From: an uncultured Bacilli bacterium
GTDB taxonomy: Bacteria; Bacillota_I; Bacilli_A; RFN20; CAG-826
Reading direction: 5' to 3'
NCBI GenBank assembly: GCA_934168325.1
Contig: CAKPNG010000019.1
Location: 1-30,013, forward strand
Length of the DNA stretch: 30,013 nt
The notes under the pieces were generated by a model. It was not told where the DNA came from. It saw nothing but the letters and a program-made list of their open reading frames with translations, and ran no database searches. Below are positions 16,642-25,501 of the stretch, one piece after another; the first letter of the stretch is position 1; the number at the start of each line of letters is the position of its first letter. A program made the translations under genes and the position numbers.

Positions 16642-19161
16642 ATGTTTAAGTTAAAAGAAGTTAAAGTTAATTATATGATTGAACCTATTACTATTAGTGG
16701 AAAGCCTAGTTTTTCATGGTGCTATGAAAATGGTTCAAATTCTAAACAAGAATCATATCAAATTATATGTAGTTTAGAAGATGGCACAATTTTATGGGAT
16801 TCTAAAATTATAAATAGTAATCAAATGACTAATATCTCTTATGAAGGTAGCTCTGAGCTACCTTCTAGGAGTGTAATATTAGTAAAAGTAATTGTTAAAT
16901 CTAATAATAATGAAGTAGATTATTTTAATACTTATTTTGAAACTACATTAAAAGATAATGAATGGTTAGGTAAATGGACATCTATTCCTAATAATTTTAA
17001 TGGTGGTACATTATATTTTAGAAAACAATTTAAACTTAAAAATAAAGAAATTAAAAAAGCACGTTGTTATATTTGTGGTATTGGTTATCATGAATTTTAT
17101 TTAAATGGTAAAAAAGTTGGTGATAAAGTTTTAAATCCTGGCGTTACTAATTATGATAAAACTCTTTTATTTGATACTTATAAAATAGAAGAATATTTAT
17201 CTAATGAAGATAATGTTATGGGTGTTGAAGTTGGTTATGGTTGGTATGGTGACCGTAAATTATTACTTGAATTATATATTGAATATAAAGATGGTGAAAT
17301 TTATGAAGATCATAGTGATTGTAATCATGGATGGTGGGTTAGTGGTTCCCCTGTTTTAGATAATTCTATTTATGGTGGAGAAGTTTATGATGCTCGTCTT
17401 GAAAAGAAAACTTATCCTAATTGGACAAGTTTAGAATTTCAACCTACATGGGCTAATGGATGGATGTATACAATATTAACTCAAATTCCATCTGGAAAAT
17501 TAACACCTCAAGAAGTTAATCCAATTAAAGTATTAAATGAATTCAAAACTAAATCTAAGAATATAATTGATAAAACTCATATAGTTTATGACTTAGGTCA
17601 AAATATGGCTGGATGGGTTGAAATTAAAGTTAAAGGTAAAGAAGGCAGTAAAGTTACTCTTCTTTATGCTGAAGGTATTAAAGAAGATGGCCATGTAAAT
17701 CAATTAAATTTAAGAAGCGCTAGATGTAGTGATACATATATATTAAAAGGTGAAGGTATTGAAATTTATTCTCCTAGATTTACTTATCACGGTTTCCAAT
17801 ATGTTGAAGCTATTTTAGAAGGAGATGTTGAAGTTATTGAAGTAACTGGAAAACATGTTCATAGCGATATTAAAGTTGTTGGTAAATTTAATTGTAGTAA
17901 TGAAATTTTAAATAAATTACATTATATGGCAGTTATTACAGAACAAAATAATCAATATTCAATCATGACAGATTGTCCACAAAGAGATGAAAGATTTGGC
18001 TGGTTAAATGATGTTTCAAGTCGTGTTTTCCAATCTAATTATAATTTCGATATGGATCGTTTATATAATAAAGTTGTTCATGATATATATGAAACTCAAA
18101 ATGAAGAAGGATGTATTGGTGATACTGCTCCTTATTATACTGGAGGTCAACCAGCTGATACGACTACTGTTTCATATTTATTATTAGCTCTTAGTGCATA
18201 TAAATATTATGGTGATGACGCTTTAGTTAAAAAAGAATATGAAGGCCATAAGAAATGGGTTGAATATTTATTAACTAGACAAAAAGATTTCATAATGGAT
18301 TACTATTATTATGCTGATTGGGTTCCACCTATGACTCTTAAAAATAGTGTTAGTGATGGAATATTTGTTTCTAGTATGTTCTTATATTGGCATTTAATAA
18401 CTATTGCAAAATTAGCAAAAATATGTGGAAACTGCAAGGATTTTGAAAAATATAGCTCTTTAGCAAAGATGTCTAAAGATGCATTAAATAAAAAATATTA
18501 TCATCAAGAAGGTTATTATTGTAATAATACTCAATGTGAAAATGCTATGCCAGTATGGCTTGGAATTTGTGAAGATGATAACAAAGAATTAGTTGTTAAA
18601 CATATCGTAAAAGATATTATTGATAATAATTATCATATTACATGTGGTAATCAAGGATATAGACATGTTTTCTATTTATTAGCTGAATATGGATATAGTG
18701 ATTTAGCAATCAAAGTATTAACTAATAAAGAATATCCTGGTTGGGGATATATGGTTGATAGTGGTGCTACAACTGTTTGGGAAAGATGGGAAAAAGAGAT
18801 GCAAAACGAAATGCATTCATTTGATCACCCAATGTTTGGTAGTTATGATGCTATTTTCTATCATTATTTCTTAGGTATTCAAGTTGATGGAAATGGTGCT
18901 AGTGATGTCACATTACATACCTATGTTCCAGATAGTTTAGATTATGCTAGTGGTGAATTTAAAACCATTAAAGGTTTAATTAAAGTTAATTGGAACAAAG
19001 ATTTTAATAATAAATTAATTAATTATGAATATGACGTACCTACTAATACTCAAGCTAAATTAATAGTTAATAAAGAAATTATTAGTTTAGATGGTAAAAA
19101 AGTTCAAGGAAATGAATTTGTTTTAGATGGTGGTAAACATATATTAAAAACTATTTTATAA
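16642..19161 (+). CDS. Cytoplasmic alpha-L-rhamnosidase, GH78 (copy 1)
   Basis: An 839-residue GH78 enzyme that releases terminal alpha-L-rhamnose from glycosides or oligosaccharides. Beta domains occupy about 1-420, including the typical N-domain pattern YICGIGYHEFYLNGKKVG at 143-160. The catalytic (alpha/alpha)6 barrel covers about 425-750, with DCPQRDER at 444-451 (general acid Glu450) and SGATTVWERW at 707-716 (general base Glu714). A beta-sandwich follows. There is no signal peptide, so it acts on imported sugar. AAAGGA at 16629-16634 or so serves as ribosome binding site. A perfect 23-bp palindrome lies inside the gene at 16843-16865. Confidence 0.95.
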   Translation: MFKLKEVKVNYMIEPITISGKPSFSWCYENGSNSKQESYQIICSLEDGTILWDSKIINSNQMTNISYEGSSELPSRSVILVKVIVKSNNNEVDYFNTYFETTLKDNEWLGKWTSIPNNFNGGTLYFRKQFKLKNKEIKKARCYICGIGYHEFYLNGKKVGDKVLNPGVTNYDKTLLFDTYKIEEYLSNEDNVMGVEVGYGWYGDRKLLLELYIEYKDGEIYEDHSDCNHGWWVSGSPVLDNSIYGGEVYDARLEKKTYPNWTSLEFQPTWANGWMYTILTQIPSGKLTPQEVNPIKVLNEFKTKSKNIIDKTHIVYDLGQNMAGWVEIKVKGKEGSKVTLLYAEGIKEDGHVNQLNLRSARCSDTYILKGEGIEIYSPRFTYHGFQYVEAILEGDVEVIEVTGKHVHSDIKVVGKFNCSNEILNKLHYMAVITEQNNQYSIMTDCPQRDERFGWLNDVSSRVFQSNYNFDMDRLYNKVVHDIYETQNEEGCIGDTAPYYTGGQPADTTTVSYLLLALSAYKYYGDDALVKKEYEGHKKWVEYLLTRQKDFIMDYYYYADWVPPMTLKNSVSDGIFVSSMFLYWHLITIAKLAKICGNCKDFEKYSSLAKMSKDALNKKYYHQEGYYCNNTQCENAMPVWLGICEDDNKELVVKHIVKDIIDNNYHITCGNQGYRHVFYLLAEYGYSDLAIKVLTNKEYPGWGYMVDSGATTVWERWEKEMQNEMHSFDHPMFGSYDAIFYHYFLGIQVDGNGASDVTLHTYVPDSLDYASGEFKTIKGLIKVNWNKDFNNKLINYEYDVPTNTQAKLIVNKEIISLDGKKVQGNEFVLDGGKHILKTIL
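16843..16865. repeat. Perfect 11-bp-arm inverted repeat inside the rhamnosidase gene
   Basis: GAAGGTAGCTC at 16843-16853 and GAGCTACCTTC at 16855-16865 are exact reverse complements around the single base T16854. As RNA it can fold into a 10-bp stem with a three-base CTG loop. It encodes residues in the N-terminal beta domain, about 200 bases into the gene, and has no U-tract after it, so it is not an ordinary terminator. Confidence 0.85.
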
Positions 19162-19182
19162 AGTTGAAAGCAGGTGATTTTT

Positions 19183-19995
19183 ATGAAAAATATATTAGAT
19201 TATAAAGTATTAAAAGAAGTTGCAGAAATTATTGATAGAATGTATTTATTAGGTTGGGATGAAAGAAATGGTGGCAACGTCTCATACTTATTAGATGAAG
19301 AAGAATTAAAAGAATATTTAGATTTAAGTAAGGTTTTGCGTACTTATCCATTAAATTTTGATGCTAGTGAAGTTAAAGGAAGATACTTTTTAGCTACTGG
19401 CACTGGTAAATATTTTAGAAATACTAAAAATGATCCAGAAACAAATTTAGGTATTTTTAGAGTAAGTGAAGATGGGAAAAATGCTGAACTTATTTGGGGA
19501 TATAAAGATGGTGGAAAATCTACTAGTGAAACATATGCTCACTTAATGTGCCACATTCAAAGACTTAGAGTTAATCCAAATCATCATGTCGTAATTCATT
19601 CTCACCCAACATGTACATTAGCAATGACTCATATCTTACCAAATGATGAGAAAGTATTTACAAAAGAACTTTGGAAAGTTATGACAGAATGTATAGTTGT
19701 ATTCCCTGAAGGTATTGGTTTATTACCTTGGATGCAATGTGGAACTTATGAAATTGGAGTAGCTACAGCTGAAAAGATGGTTGATCGTCGACTTGTTGTT
19801 TGGGGATTACATGGAATCTATGGTGTTGGTGAAACAATTGATGAAGCTTTTGGATTAATAGAAACTGTTGAAAAAGCAGCAGATGTATGGTTAAAATATC
19901 GTCAGTTTAAGGAAATTAATACTATTAGCGATGAGAATTTAAAAGGCATTGCTAAGTTTTATGGAGGAGTTCCTAGAAAAGGATATTTAGATTAA
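19183..19995 (+). CDS. rhaD: Rhamnulose-1-phosphate aldolase
   Basis: A 270-residue class II, zinc-dependent aldolase that splits L-rhamnulose-1-phosphate into dihydroxyacetone phosphate and L-lactaldehyde in the cytoplasm. Zinc ligands are visible as IHSHP (His139, His141) and LHGIYG (His210), with the catalytic Glu at 116. These line up, two or fewer residues apart in number, with E. coli RhaD Glu117, His141, His143 and His212, and the length matches too (274 in E. coli). The stretch DEAFGLIETVEKAADV is diagnostic for RhaD against FucA. I start at ATG 19183, with AGGTGAT at 19172-19178 as ribosome binding site; a GTG at 19174 lies within it. The rhaB gene follows after 2 bases. Confidence 0.95.
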   Translation: MKNILDYKVLKEVAEIIDRMYLLGWDERNGGNVSYLLDEEELKEYLDLSKVLRTYPLNFDASEVKGRYFLATGTGKYFRNTKNDPETNLGIFRVSEDGKNAELIWGYKDGGKSTSETYAHLMCHIQRLRVNPNHHVVIHSHPTCTLAMTHILPNDEKVFTKELWKVMTECIVVFPEGIGLLPWMQCGTYEIGVATAEKMVDRRLVVWGLHGIYGVGETIDEAFGLIETVEKAADVWLKYRQFKEINTISDENLKGIAKFYGGVPRKGYLD

Positions 19996-19997
19996 TT

Positions 19998-21314
19998 ATG
20001 AAGTATTATTTAGCAATTGACATTGGTGCTACTAGTGGTAGGGGAATGCTAGGGCATATTGAAAATAATGAAATTATTTTAGAAGAAGTTTATCGTTTTG
20101 ATAATTATTTAATTAAAAGAGAAAATTCTTTATTTTGGGATATTGCTAAAATATATAGAAGCATTATTGAAATGCTAAAAAAATGTAAAGAAATTGATAA
20201 AATTCCAGTAAGTTTAGGAATTGATACATTTGGTGTTGATTATGCTTTACTTGATAAAAATGATGAATTAGTAAGAGATATTCATTCATATAGAGATAGT
20301 AGAACTATTAAAAGTAAATTAGATTTTGAAAAACATATGTCTATTGAAGAGCTATATTCAAAAACTGGTGTATATCCTCAATTATTTAATACTTTATATC
20401 AATTATATGATGATAAAGAAAAAGGCTTATTAGAAAAAATCAAGACAATTATGTTCTTACCATGTTATTTAGGCTATCTATTAACAGGTGTTAAATATAA
20501 TGAATTATCAATTGCATCTACTAGTGGACTTATTAATAAAGATACATTTGATTATGATAATGACATCTTAAATCTACTTGGATTAAAGAAAAAAAATTTT
20601 GCAAATTTTAAAAATAATGGGGAATTAGTAGGGTTTTTGAAAAAAAGCGTAGAAAATGAGATTGGTTATAATCTTAAAGTTATCAATATAATTTCTCATG
20701 ATACTGGTACTGGAGTATTCGGTAGTAAAGTAAAATTAAATGAATTATTCTTATCAAGTGGTACATGGTCTTTATTAGGTGTATTAAGAAAAAATTATGA
20801 TAGTAGAATTTCTTGCTATGAACAAGGATTTACTAATGAACTTAATGGTGTTGGTGAAGTTAGATTCTTACAAAATATTGTTGGTATGTTTTTAATTAAT
20901 ACATTAAATAATGAATGTGAAAAATTACCAATTACTGAAGTTGTTGAACGTGCTAAATTAGGTAGCAATTATAAAGAAATATTTGATGCAAGTTTGCCTA
21001 ATTTCTTATCAACAAATTCAATGAAAGATGAAATTATTAAATATTTTAAAGATCGTAATATAATTCCACCTCAAAATTTAAATGAATTATATTTCTGTAT
21101 CTATAATTCTTTAGCTCATTGTTATAAAAAAGCTATTGATAATATTGAAAACTTAACTAATCAAAAATATGAAAAGATAATTATTTTTGGTGGTGGAAGT
21201 AAAAATAAATTTTTAAATTCTTTAACAGAAGAATTAACTAAAAAGAAAGTAGTCGTTGGACCTAGTGAAGGAAGTTCTATAGGAAATATTATGTGTCAAC
21301 TCCTTAACGACTAA
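19998..21314 (+). CDS. rhaB: L-rhamnulokinase
   Basis: A 438-residue FGGY-family kinase that phosphorylates L-rhamnulose at O1 with ATP. The N-terminal ATP-binding motif is AIDIGATSGRGM at 6-17, GIDTFGVDYALLD at 74-86 is the rhamnulokinase-type FGVD segment, HDTGTG at 234-239 holds the catalytic base Asp235, and a C-terminal IIFGGGSKNKFLN binds adenosine. It is somewhat shorter than E. coli RhaB (489). Only 2 bases separate it from rhaD, and its nearest Shine-Dalgarno-like sequence is within rhaD, so translation is likely coupled. Confidence 0.94.
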   Translation: MKYYLAIDIGATSGRGMLGHIENNEIILEEVYRFDNYLIKRENSLFWDIAKIYRSIIEMLKKCKEIDKIPVSLGIDTFGVDYALLDKNDELVRDIHSYRDSRTIKSKLDFEKHMSIEELYSKTGVYPQLFNTLYQLYDDKEKGLLEKIKTIMFLPCYLGYLLTGVKYNELSIASTSGLINKDTFDYDNDILNLLGLKKKNFANFKNNGELVGFLKKSVENEIGYNLKVINIISHDTGTGVFGSKVKLNELFLSSGTWSLLGVLRKNYDSRISCYEQGFTNELNGVGEVRFLQNIVGMFLINTLNNECEKLPITEVVERAKLGSNYKEIFDASLPNFLSTNSMKDEIIKYFKDRNIIPPQNLNELYFCIYNSLAHCYKKAIDNIENLTNQKYEKIIIFGGGSKNKFLNSLTEELTKKKVVVGPSEGSSIGNIMCQLLND

Positions 21315-21330
21315 AATAGGAGAATAAGTT

Positions 21331-23262
21331 ATGCCTTTATTTAAAAAAGTATCAAAAGAAGAAAAATTAGTAAACAAAGAAAGAAAAAGAATTCATGATG
21401 AAGTAATTAAAAGGGAATATCAACATAGTAAAGAAGATAAAGTATGTCCTGAAGGTGCTTTTGTTTCTTTAAGAAATGTTAATAAAATTTATGATAATCA
21501 TGTTCAAGCTGTTTATAATTTTAATTTAGATATTAAACCAGAAGAATTTATCGTATTTGTTGGTCCATCTGGCTGTGGTAAATCAACAACTTTAAGAATG
21601 ATTGCTGGTTTAGAAGACATTACTTATGGTGATTTATTTATAAATAGTATGTATGCTAATGATTTGCAACCAAAAGATAGAGATATTGCAATGGTTTTCC
21701 AAAGTTATGCTCTTTATCCACATATGACTGTTTTTGATAATATTGCTTTTGGTTTAAAAATTAGAAAAGTGCCTACTTTAAGAATTGATAAGAAAAAATA
21801 TAATGATCAATTAAAAATAGTAAAAGAAAAAGAAAAAGTAGTAGATAGTGTAAAAGATGAACTTGGATTAAATAGTAAGAAACTTTTAAAAGATGATAAT
21901 GAGGTTTTAAAAGAAAAAGTCCATGAACTTCAAGCAAAATATGATGAACTTAAAGCTGATTTAGATAAAGAATCTGAAGTATTACAAACTATTAAAAATA
22001 CTCCAATTCCTGGAATAGATTACGCTACTATTCGTAAAATTAAAAAAGATAAAAGATATTATGAACGTTCTTTAAACGAATTAAAGAAAGAAGAAATTAA
22101 ATTAAATGAAAAATTAAATTCTAAACCTTTAGAAGTTGAAACTACTAAAAATTTATTATCTCAAAATTTAAAGAATCAAGTTTTAGCCAACGAAAGTATC
22201 GAACGTACTAATAAAGCTTTAGATTATTATGAAAATAATTTAGTACCAATCTATGATAATAAACATTTAAGTAAACGTGATGTTAGACTTCAAGTTGAAA
22301 GAGCTGCTAAAATTCTTGATTTAACTGATTATTTAGATAGAAAACCTAATGCTCTTAGTGGTGGTCAATGTCAAAGAGTTGCTTTAGGAAGAGCTATTGT
22401 TAGAAATTCTAAATTATTCTTAATGGATGAACCTTTAAGTAATCTTGATGCTAAACTTCGTGTTCAAATGAGAAGTGAAATTGTTAAATTACATAATGAA
22501 CTTAAGACTACTACAATTTATGTTACTCATGATCAAACTGAAGCTATGACTATGGCTAGTAGAATCGTAGTTATGTCTAAAGGTTATATTCAACAAATTG
22601 GTGAGCCTAAAGAAATTTATAATCATCCTGCTAATATCTTTGTTGCTACATTTATTGGAAGTCCAGCTATGAATATAATGGATGTTAATTATAATAATGG
22701 TACTTTAAAGATTGCTAAAGATTATGAATTAAAATTAAGTGATGAATTTATTAAAGCTCATGATGAATTTTATAAAAATGAATTAGAGTCTATTAATGAT
22801 GAAATTAATTCTATTACGGAAGAAGTTAAAGCTTATGAAACTTATCAAGAAAATTTAAAGAATAAACAAGTTAAACCTAGCAAGAATGAATTATTAAATG
22901 ATACAAATCATTATCAATATAATATTATCTTATTAAAAAGACTTAATCATAAGAAAGAACAATATGAAGAAATTATTAAAACTAAAACTCATGTATTAAA
23001 GATGGGTATTAGACCTGAAGATATTGTTAGACTTGAAGATAAAACTAGTAAACATCATTTAAGTAAATCATTTATTGCTGAAGTCATTGTTAGTGAATTA
23101 TTAGGTCATGAATATTATGTACATTTCAATATGGGTGATAAGGAATTAATCGCTAAGACTCAAGGTAATGATAACATTAAGATTGGTGATAAGATTGAAT
23201 TTGGATTTAATTTAGATTTCTTACATCTGTTTGATGAAGTATCTACTAAATTAATTAAATAA
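21331..23262 (+). CDS. MsmK/UgpC-type ABC transporter ATPase with two coiled-coil insertions
   Basis: A 643-residue ATPase that should energise the two permeases at 7034-8868. The core motifs are Walker A GPSGCGKST at 78-86, Q-loop Gln124, signature LSGGQ at 342-346, Walker B FLMDEP at 363-368, H-loop His400, and a TOBE-type C-terminal domain. Usual relatives have about 370 residues. The excess is a charged Lys/Glu-rich helical insertion of about 160 residues (152-312) between the Q-loop region and the signature, plus a second one of about 75 residues (475-550) within the C-terminal regulatory domain. Both look like coiled coil. Some mycoplasma MsmK homologues also carry long insertions. TAGGAGA precedes the start. 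Confidence 0.93.
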   Translation: MPLFKKVSKEEKLVNKERKRIHDEVIKREYQHSKEDKVCPEGAFVSLRNVNKIYDNHVQAVYNFNLDIKPEEFIVFVGPSGCGKSTTLRMIAGLEDITYGDLFINSMYANDLQPKDRDIAMVFQSYALYPHMTVFDNIAFGLKIRKVPTLRIDKKKYNDQLKIVKEKEKVVDSVKDELGLNSKKLLKDDNEVLKEKVHELQAKYDELKADLDKESEVLQTIKNTPIPGIDYATIRKIKKDKRYYERSLNELKKEEIKLNEKLNSKPLEVETTKNLLSQNLKNQVLANESIERTNKALDYYENNLVPIYDNKHLSKRDVRLQVERAAKILDLTDYLDRKPNALSGGQCQRVALGRAIVRNSKLFLMDEPLSNLDAKLRVQMRSEIVKLHNELKTTTIYVTHDQTEAMTMASRIVVMSKGYIQQIGEPKEIYNHPANIFVATFIGSPAMNIMDVNYNNGTLKIAKDYELKLSDEFIKAHDEFYKNELESINDEINSITEEVKAYETYQENLKNKQVKPSKNELLNDTNHYQYNIILLKRLNHKKEQYEEIIKTKTHVLKMGIRPEDIVRLEDKTSKHHLSKSFIAEVIVSELLGHEYYVHFNMGDKELIAKTQGNDNIKIGDKIEFGFNLDFLHLFDEVSTKLIK

Positions 23263-23283
23263 TATATAAAAGGGGAAAGAAAG

Positions 23284-25500
23284 ATGAATAAATCTAAATG
23301 GATTACAACAGATTTTGATTCTTTAAAAACATTACCTTCCTTTAATAAAGAATTCTTATTAAAGAAAGATATTAAAAAAGTTAAATTAAATATTACTTGT
23401 ATTGGATTATATTATCCTTATATTAATAACAAAATAGTTACTAATAATTTATTTATGCCTGGTTGGACTGATTATTTAAAAAGAGTTCAATATCAAAGCT
23501 ATGATATAACTAATTTAATTAATAATGGTCATAATGAAATTAAAGTTTTAATCGGTAGAGGATGGGCTAGTGCCGATTCTTTTGGTTGGAGTAAACATCC
23601 TTATATTGATAGACCTTTATTAAAAGCTAAAATAGAAATTATTTATAAAGATGGAACTAAAGACTATATTAGAACTGATTCTAGTTGGGATGTTTATAGC
23701 ACCCATATTGTTTCTAGTGACATTTATAATGGGGAAATTCAAGATCTTAATTTAGGTATTAATTATATAGGTAAAGTCATTGAATCTACATCTAATATTA
23801 AGGTTATTAAACAAGAAGGTGAAGATATTATTAGAAAAGAAATAATATATCCTCGTAAGATGTTTAAAGATAATTTAAATAATACTTTAATTGATTTTGG
23901 TCAAAATTTTGCTGGTAATATTGAGATTAGAATAAATGGTAAAAAAGGTGATAAAATTTCATTTATCCCTGCAGAAATCCTAGATAAATCTGGAAATTTT
24001 TATAATGAAAATTATCGAGAAGCTAAATCTTTATTTGAATATACTTTAAAAGATGGAGAAAATATTTTACTTCCATTATTCTCTTTTGAAGGCCTTAGAT
24101 ATATAAAATTAATAGAATATCCAGATTATTTTTCTATTGATAATATTAGAGCCCATGCTATTCATTCTAATATGAAAAGAACATGTTATATTGACACTGG
24201 AAATGAAAAAATTAATCAACTATATCACAATACAATATATGGTCAATTAAGTAATTATTTAGATGTTCCAACTGATTGTCCTCAAAGGGATGAAAGATTA
24301 GGATGGTTAGGAGATGCTCAAGTATTTGTTAAAACTGCTTCAATTAATTTTAATACTTTAAAGTTCTTTAAGAAGTGGTTACATGATTTAGCTCTTGATC
24401 AACATATAGATGGATCTATTGAAGGAGTTTGTCCTACTATTCCAGGTCATGAAGTTGAAATAAGTAGTGGTTGGGCTGATGCGTGTACTATTTGCCCTTA
24501 TGAAATTTACATGACTTATGGCGATAAATCTATTTTAAAAGATTCATTTAATATGATGAAGAAATGGGTAGATTATATTAAAAATACTGGTGATAATCCT
24601 TATTTATTTGATAGTGGTTTTCATTTTGGGGATTGGGTTGGTACTGATTCTCCTTATGGCTCATTTTTTGGAGCTACTAATTTATTTATTGTAGCTAGTG
24701 CATTTTATGCTAATTCTGTTGATATATTAATAAAGACTGGTCATATATTAAATATAGATGTATCAGATTATGAAGATTTATATAAAAATATTGTTAAAGA
24801 ATTTCAAAAGACTTTCTTAAAAGATGGCTTACCAATAGGAGAAAGAGCAATTGAACATTCTCAACCTGAAAAATCTACTAATTTTACTCAAGCTGCAATT
24901 GCTTTAATTCTTCATTTTTCTTTATGTGAAGAAAAAGATAAAGAGAAATTAACAAATGCTTTAGTTGATCTTATTAAAGATAATGGCATGAGAATGACTA
25001 CTGGATTTTTAGGTACTCCTTATTTATTACATGCTTTGACTGATAATGGTAGAAGTGATATTGCTTATAATTTATTACTACAAGAGAAGAAACCTTCTTG
25101 GTTATATTCTATTAATAATGGTGCTACCACTATTTGGGAACATTATGATGGAATTAGTGAAGATGGTAAGTTATGGAGTCCTATTATGAATTCTTTTAAT
25201 CATTATTCTTATGGTGCTGTTATTGATTGGATTTATGGTGGTGCTGGTGGAATTAAAGTTATAAAAGAAGATTATAAAGAGATTGAAATTAATCCACATG
25301 TTGATACTAGACTGGGTCATTTAGATATAAAATATATGACTTCTAGAGGGTTATTGCATGTAAGATGGTATTTTCAAGATAATGCTACAATATATGAAAT
25401 TGAGATTCCTAAAGATACAATTGCTCATATTAAAATAGATAATAAAGAATATGTTGTTAATGAAGGAACTTATATGTTTTCTAAAGAAGGAGTAAATTAA
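23284..25500 (+). CDS. Cytoplasmic alpha-L-rhamnosidase, GH78 (copy 2)
   Basis: A 738-residue GH78 enzyme, clearly different from copy 1. N-terminal beta domains run to about residue 290 (CIGLYYPYINNK at 39-50). The catalytic barrel contains DCPQRDERLGW at 331-341 (general acid Glu337) and NGATTIWEHYDG at 612-623 (general base Glu619). No signal peptide is present. AGGGGAAAG before ATG is a good ribosome binding site. Having two cytoplasmic rhamnosidases suggests that imported oligosaccharides contain rhamnose in two linkages or on two aglycones. The next gene starts 1 base after its stop codon. Confidence 0.95.
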   Translation: MNKSKWITTDFDSLKTLPSFNKEFLLKKDIKKVKLNITCIGLYYPYINNKIVTNNLFMPGWTDYLKRVQYQSYDITNLINNGHNEIKVLIGRGWASADSFGWSKHPYIDRPLLKAKIEIIYKDGTKDYIRTDSSWDVYSTHIVSSDIYNGEIQDLNLGINYIGKVIESTSNIKVIKQEGEDIIRKEIIYPRKMFKDNLNNTLIDFGQNFAGNIEIRINGKKGDKISFIPAEILDKSGNFYNENYREAKSLFEYTLKDGENILLPLFSFEGLRYIKLIEYPDYFSIDNIRAHAIHSNMKRTCYIDTGNEKINQLYHNTIYGQLSNYLDVPTDCPQRDERLGWLGDAQVFVKTASINFNTLKFFKKWLHDLALDQHIDGSIEGVCPTIPGHEVEISSGWADACTICPYEIYMTYGDKSILKDSFNMMKKWVDYIKNTGDNPYLFDSGFHFGDWVGTDSPYGSFFGATNLFIVASAFYANSVDILIKTGHILNIDVSDYEDLYKNIVKEFQKTFLKDGLPIGERAIEHSQPEKSTNFTQAAIALILHFSLCEEKDKEKLTNALVDLIKDNGMRMTTGFLGTPYLLHALTDNGRSDIAYNLLLQEKKPSWLYSINNGATTIWEHYDGISEDGKLWSPIMNSFNHYSYGAVIDWIYGGAGGIKVIKEDYKEIEINPHVDTRLGHLDIKYMTSRGLLHVRWYFQDNATIYEIEIPKDTIAHIKIDNKEYVVNEGTYMFSKEGVN

Positions 25501-25501
25501 T

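Noticed and set aside
19183..19995. L-fuculose-phosphate aldolase (FucA) instead of RhaD
   Set aside because: Length, the long insertion between Glu116 and the His pair, the C-terminal pattern, and the adjacent rhamnulokinase and rhamnosidases all favour RhaD.
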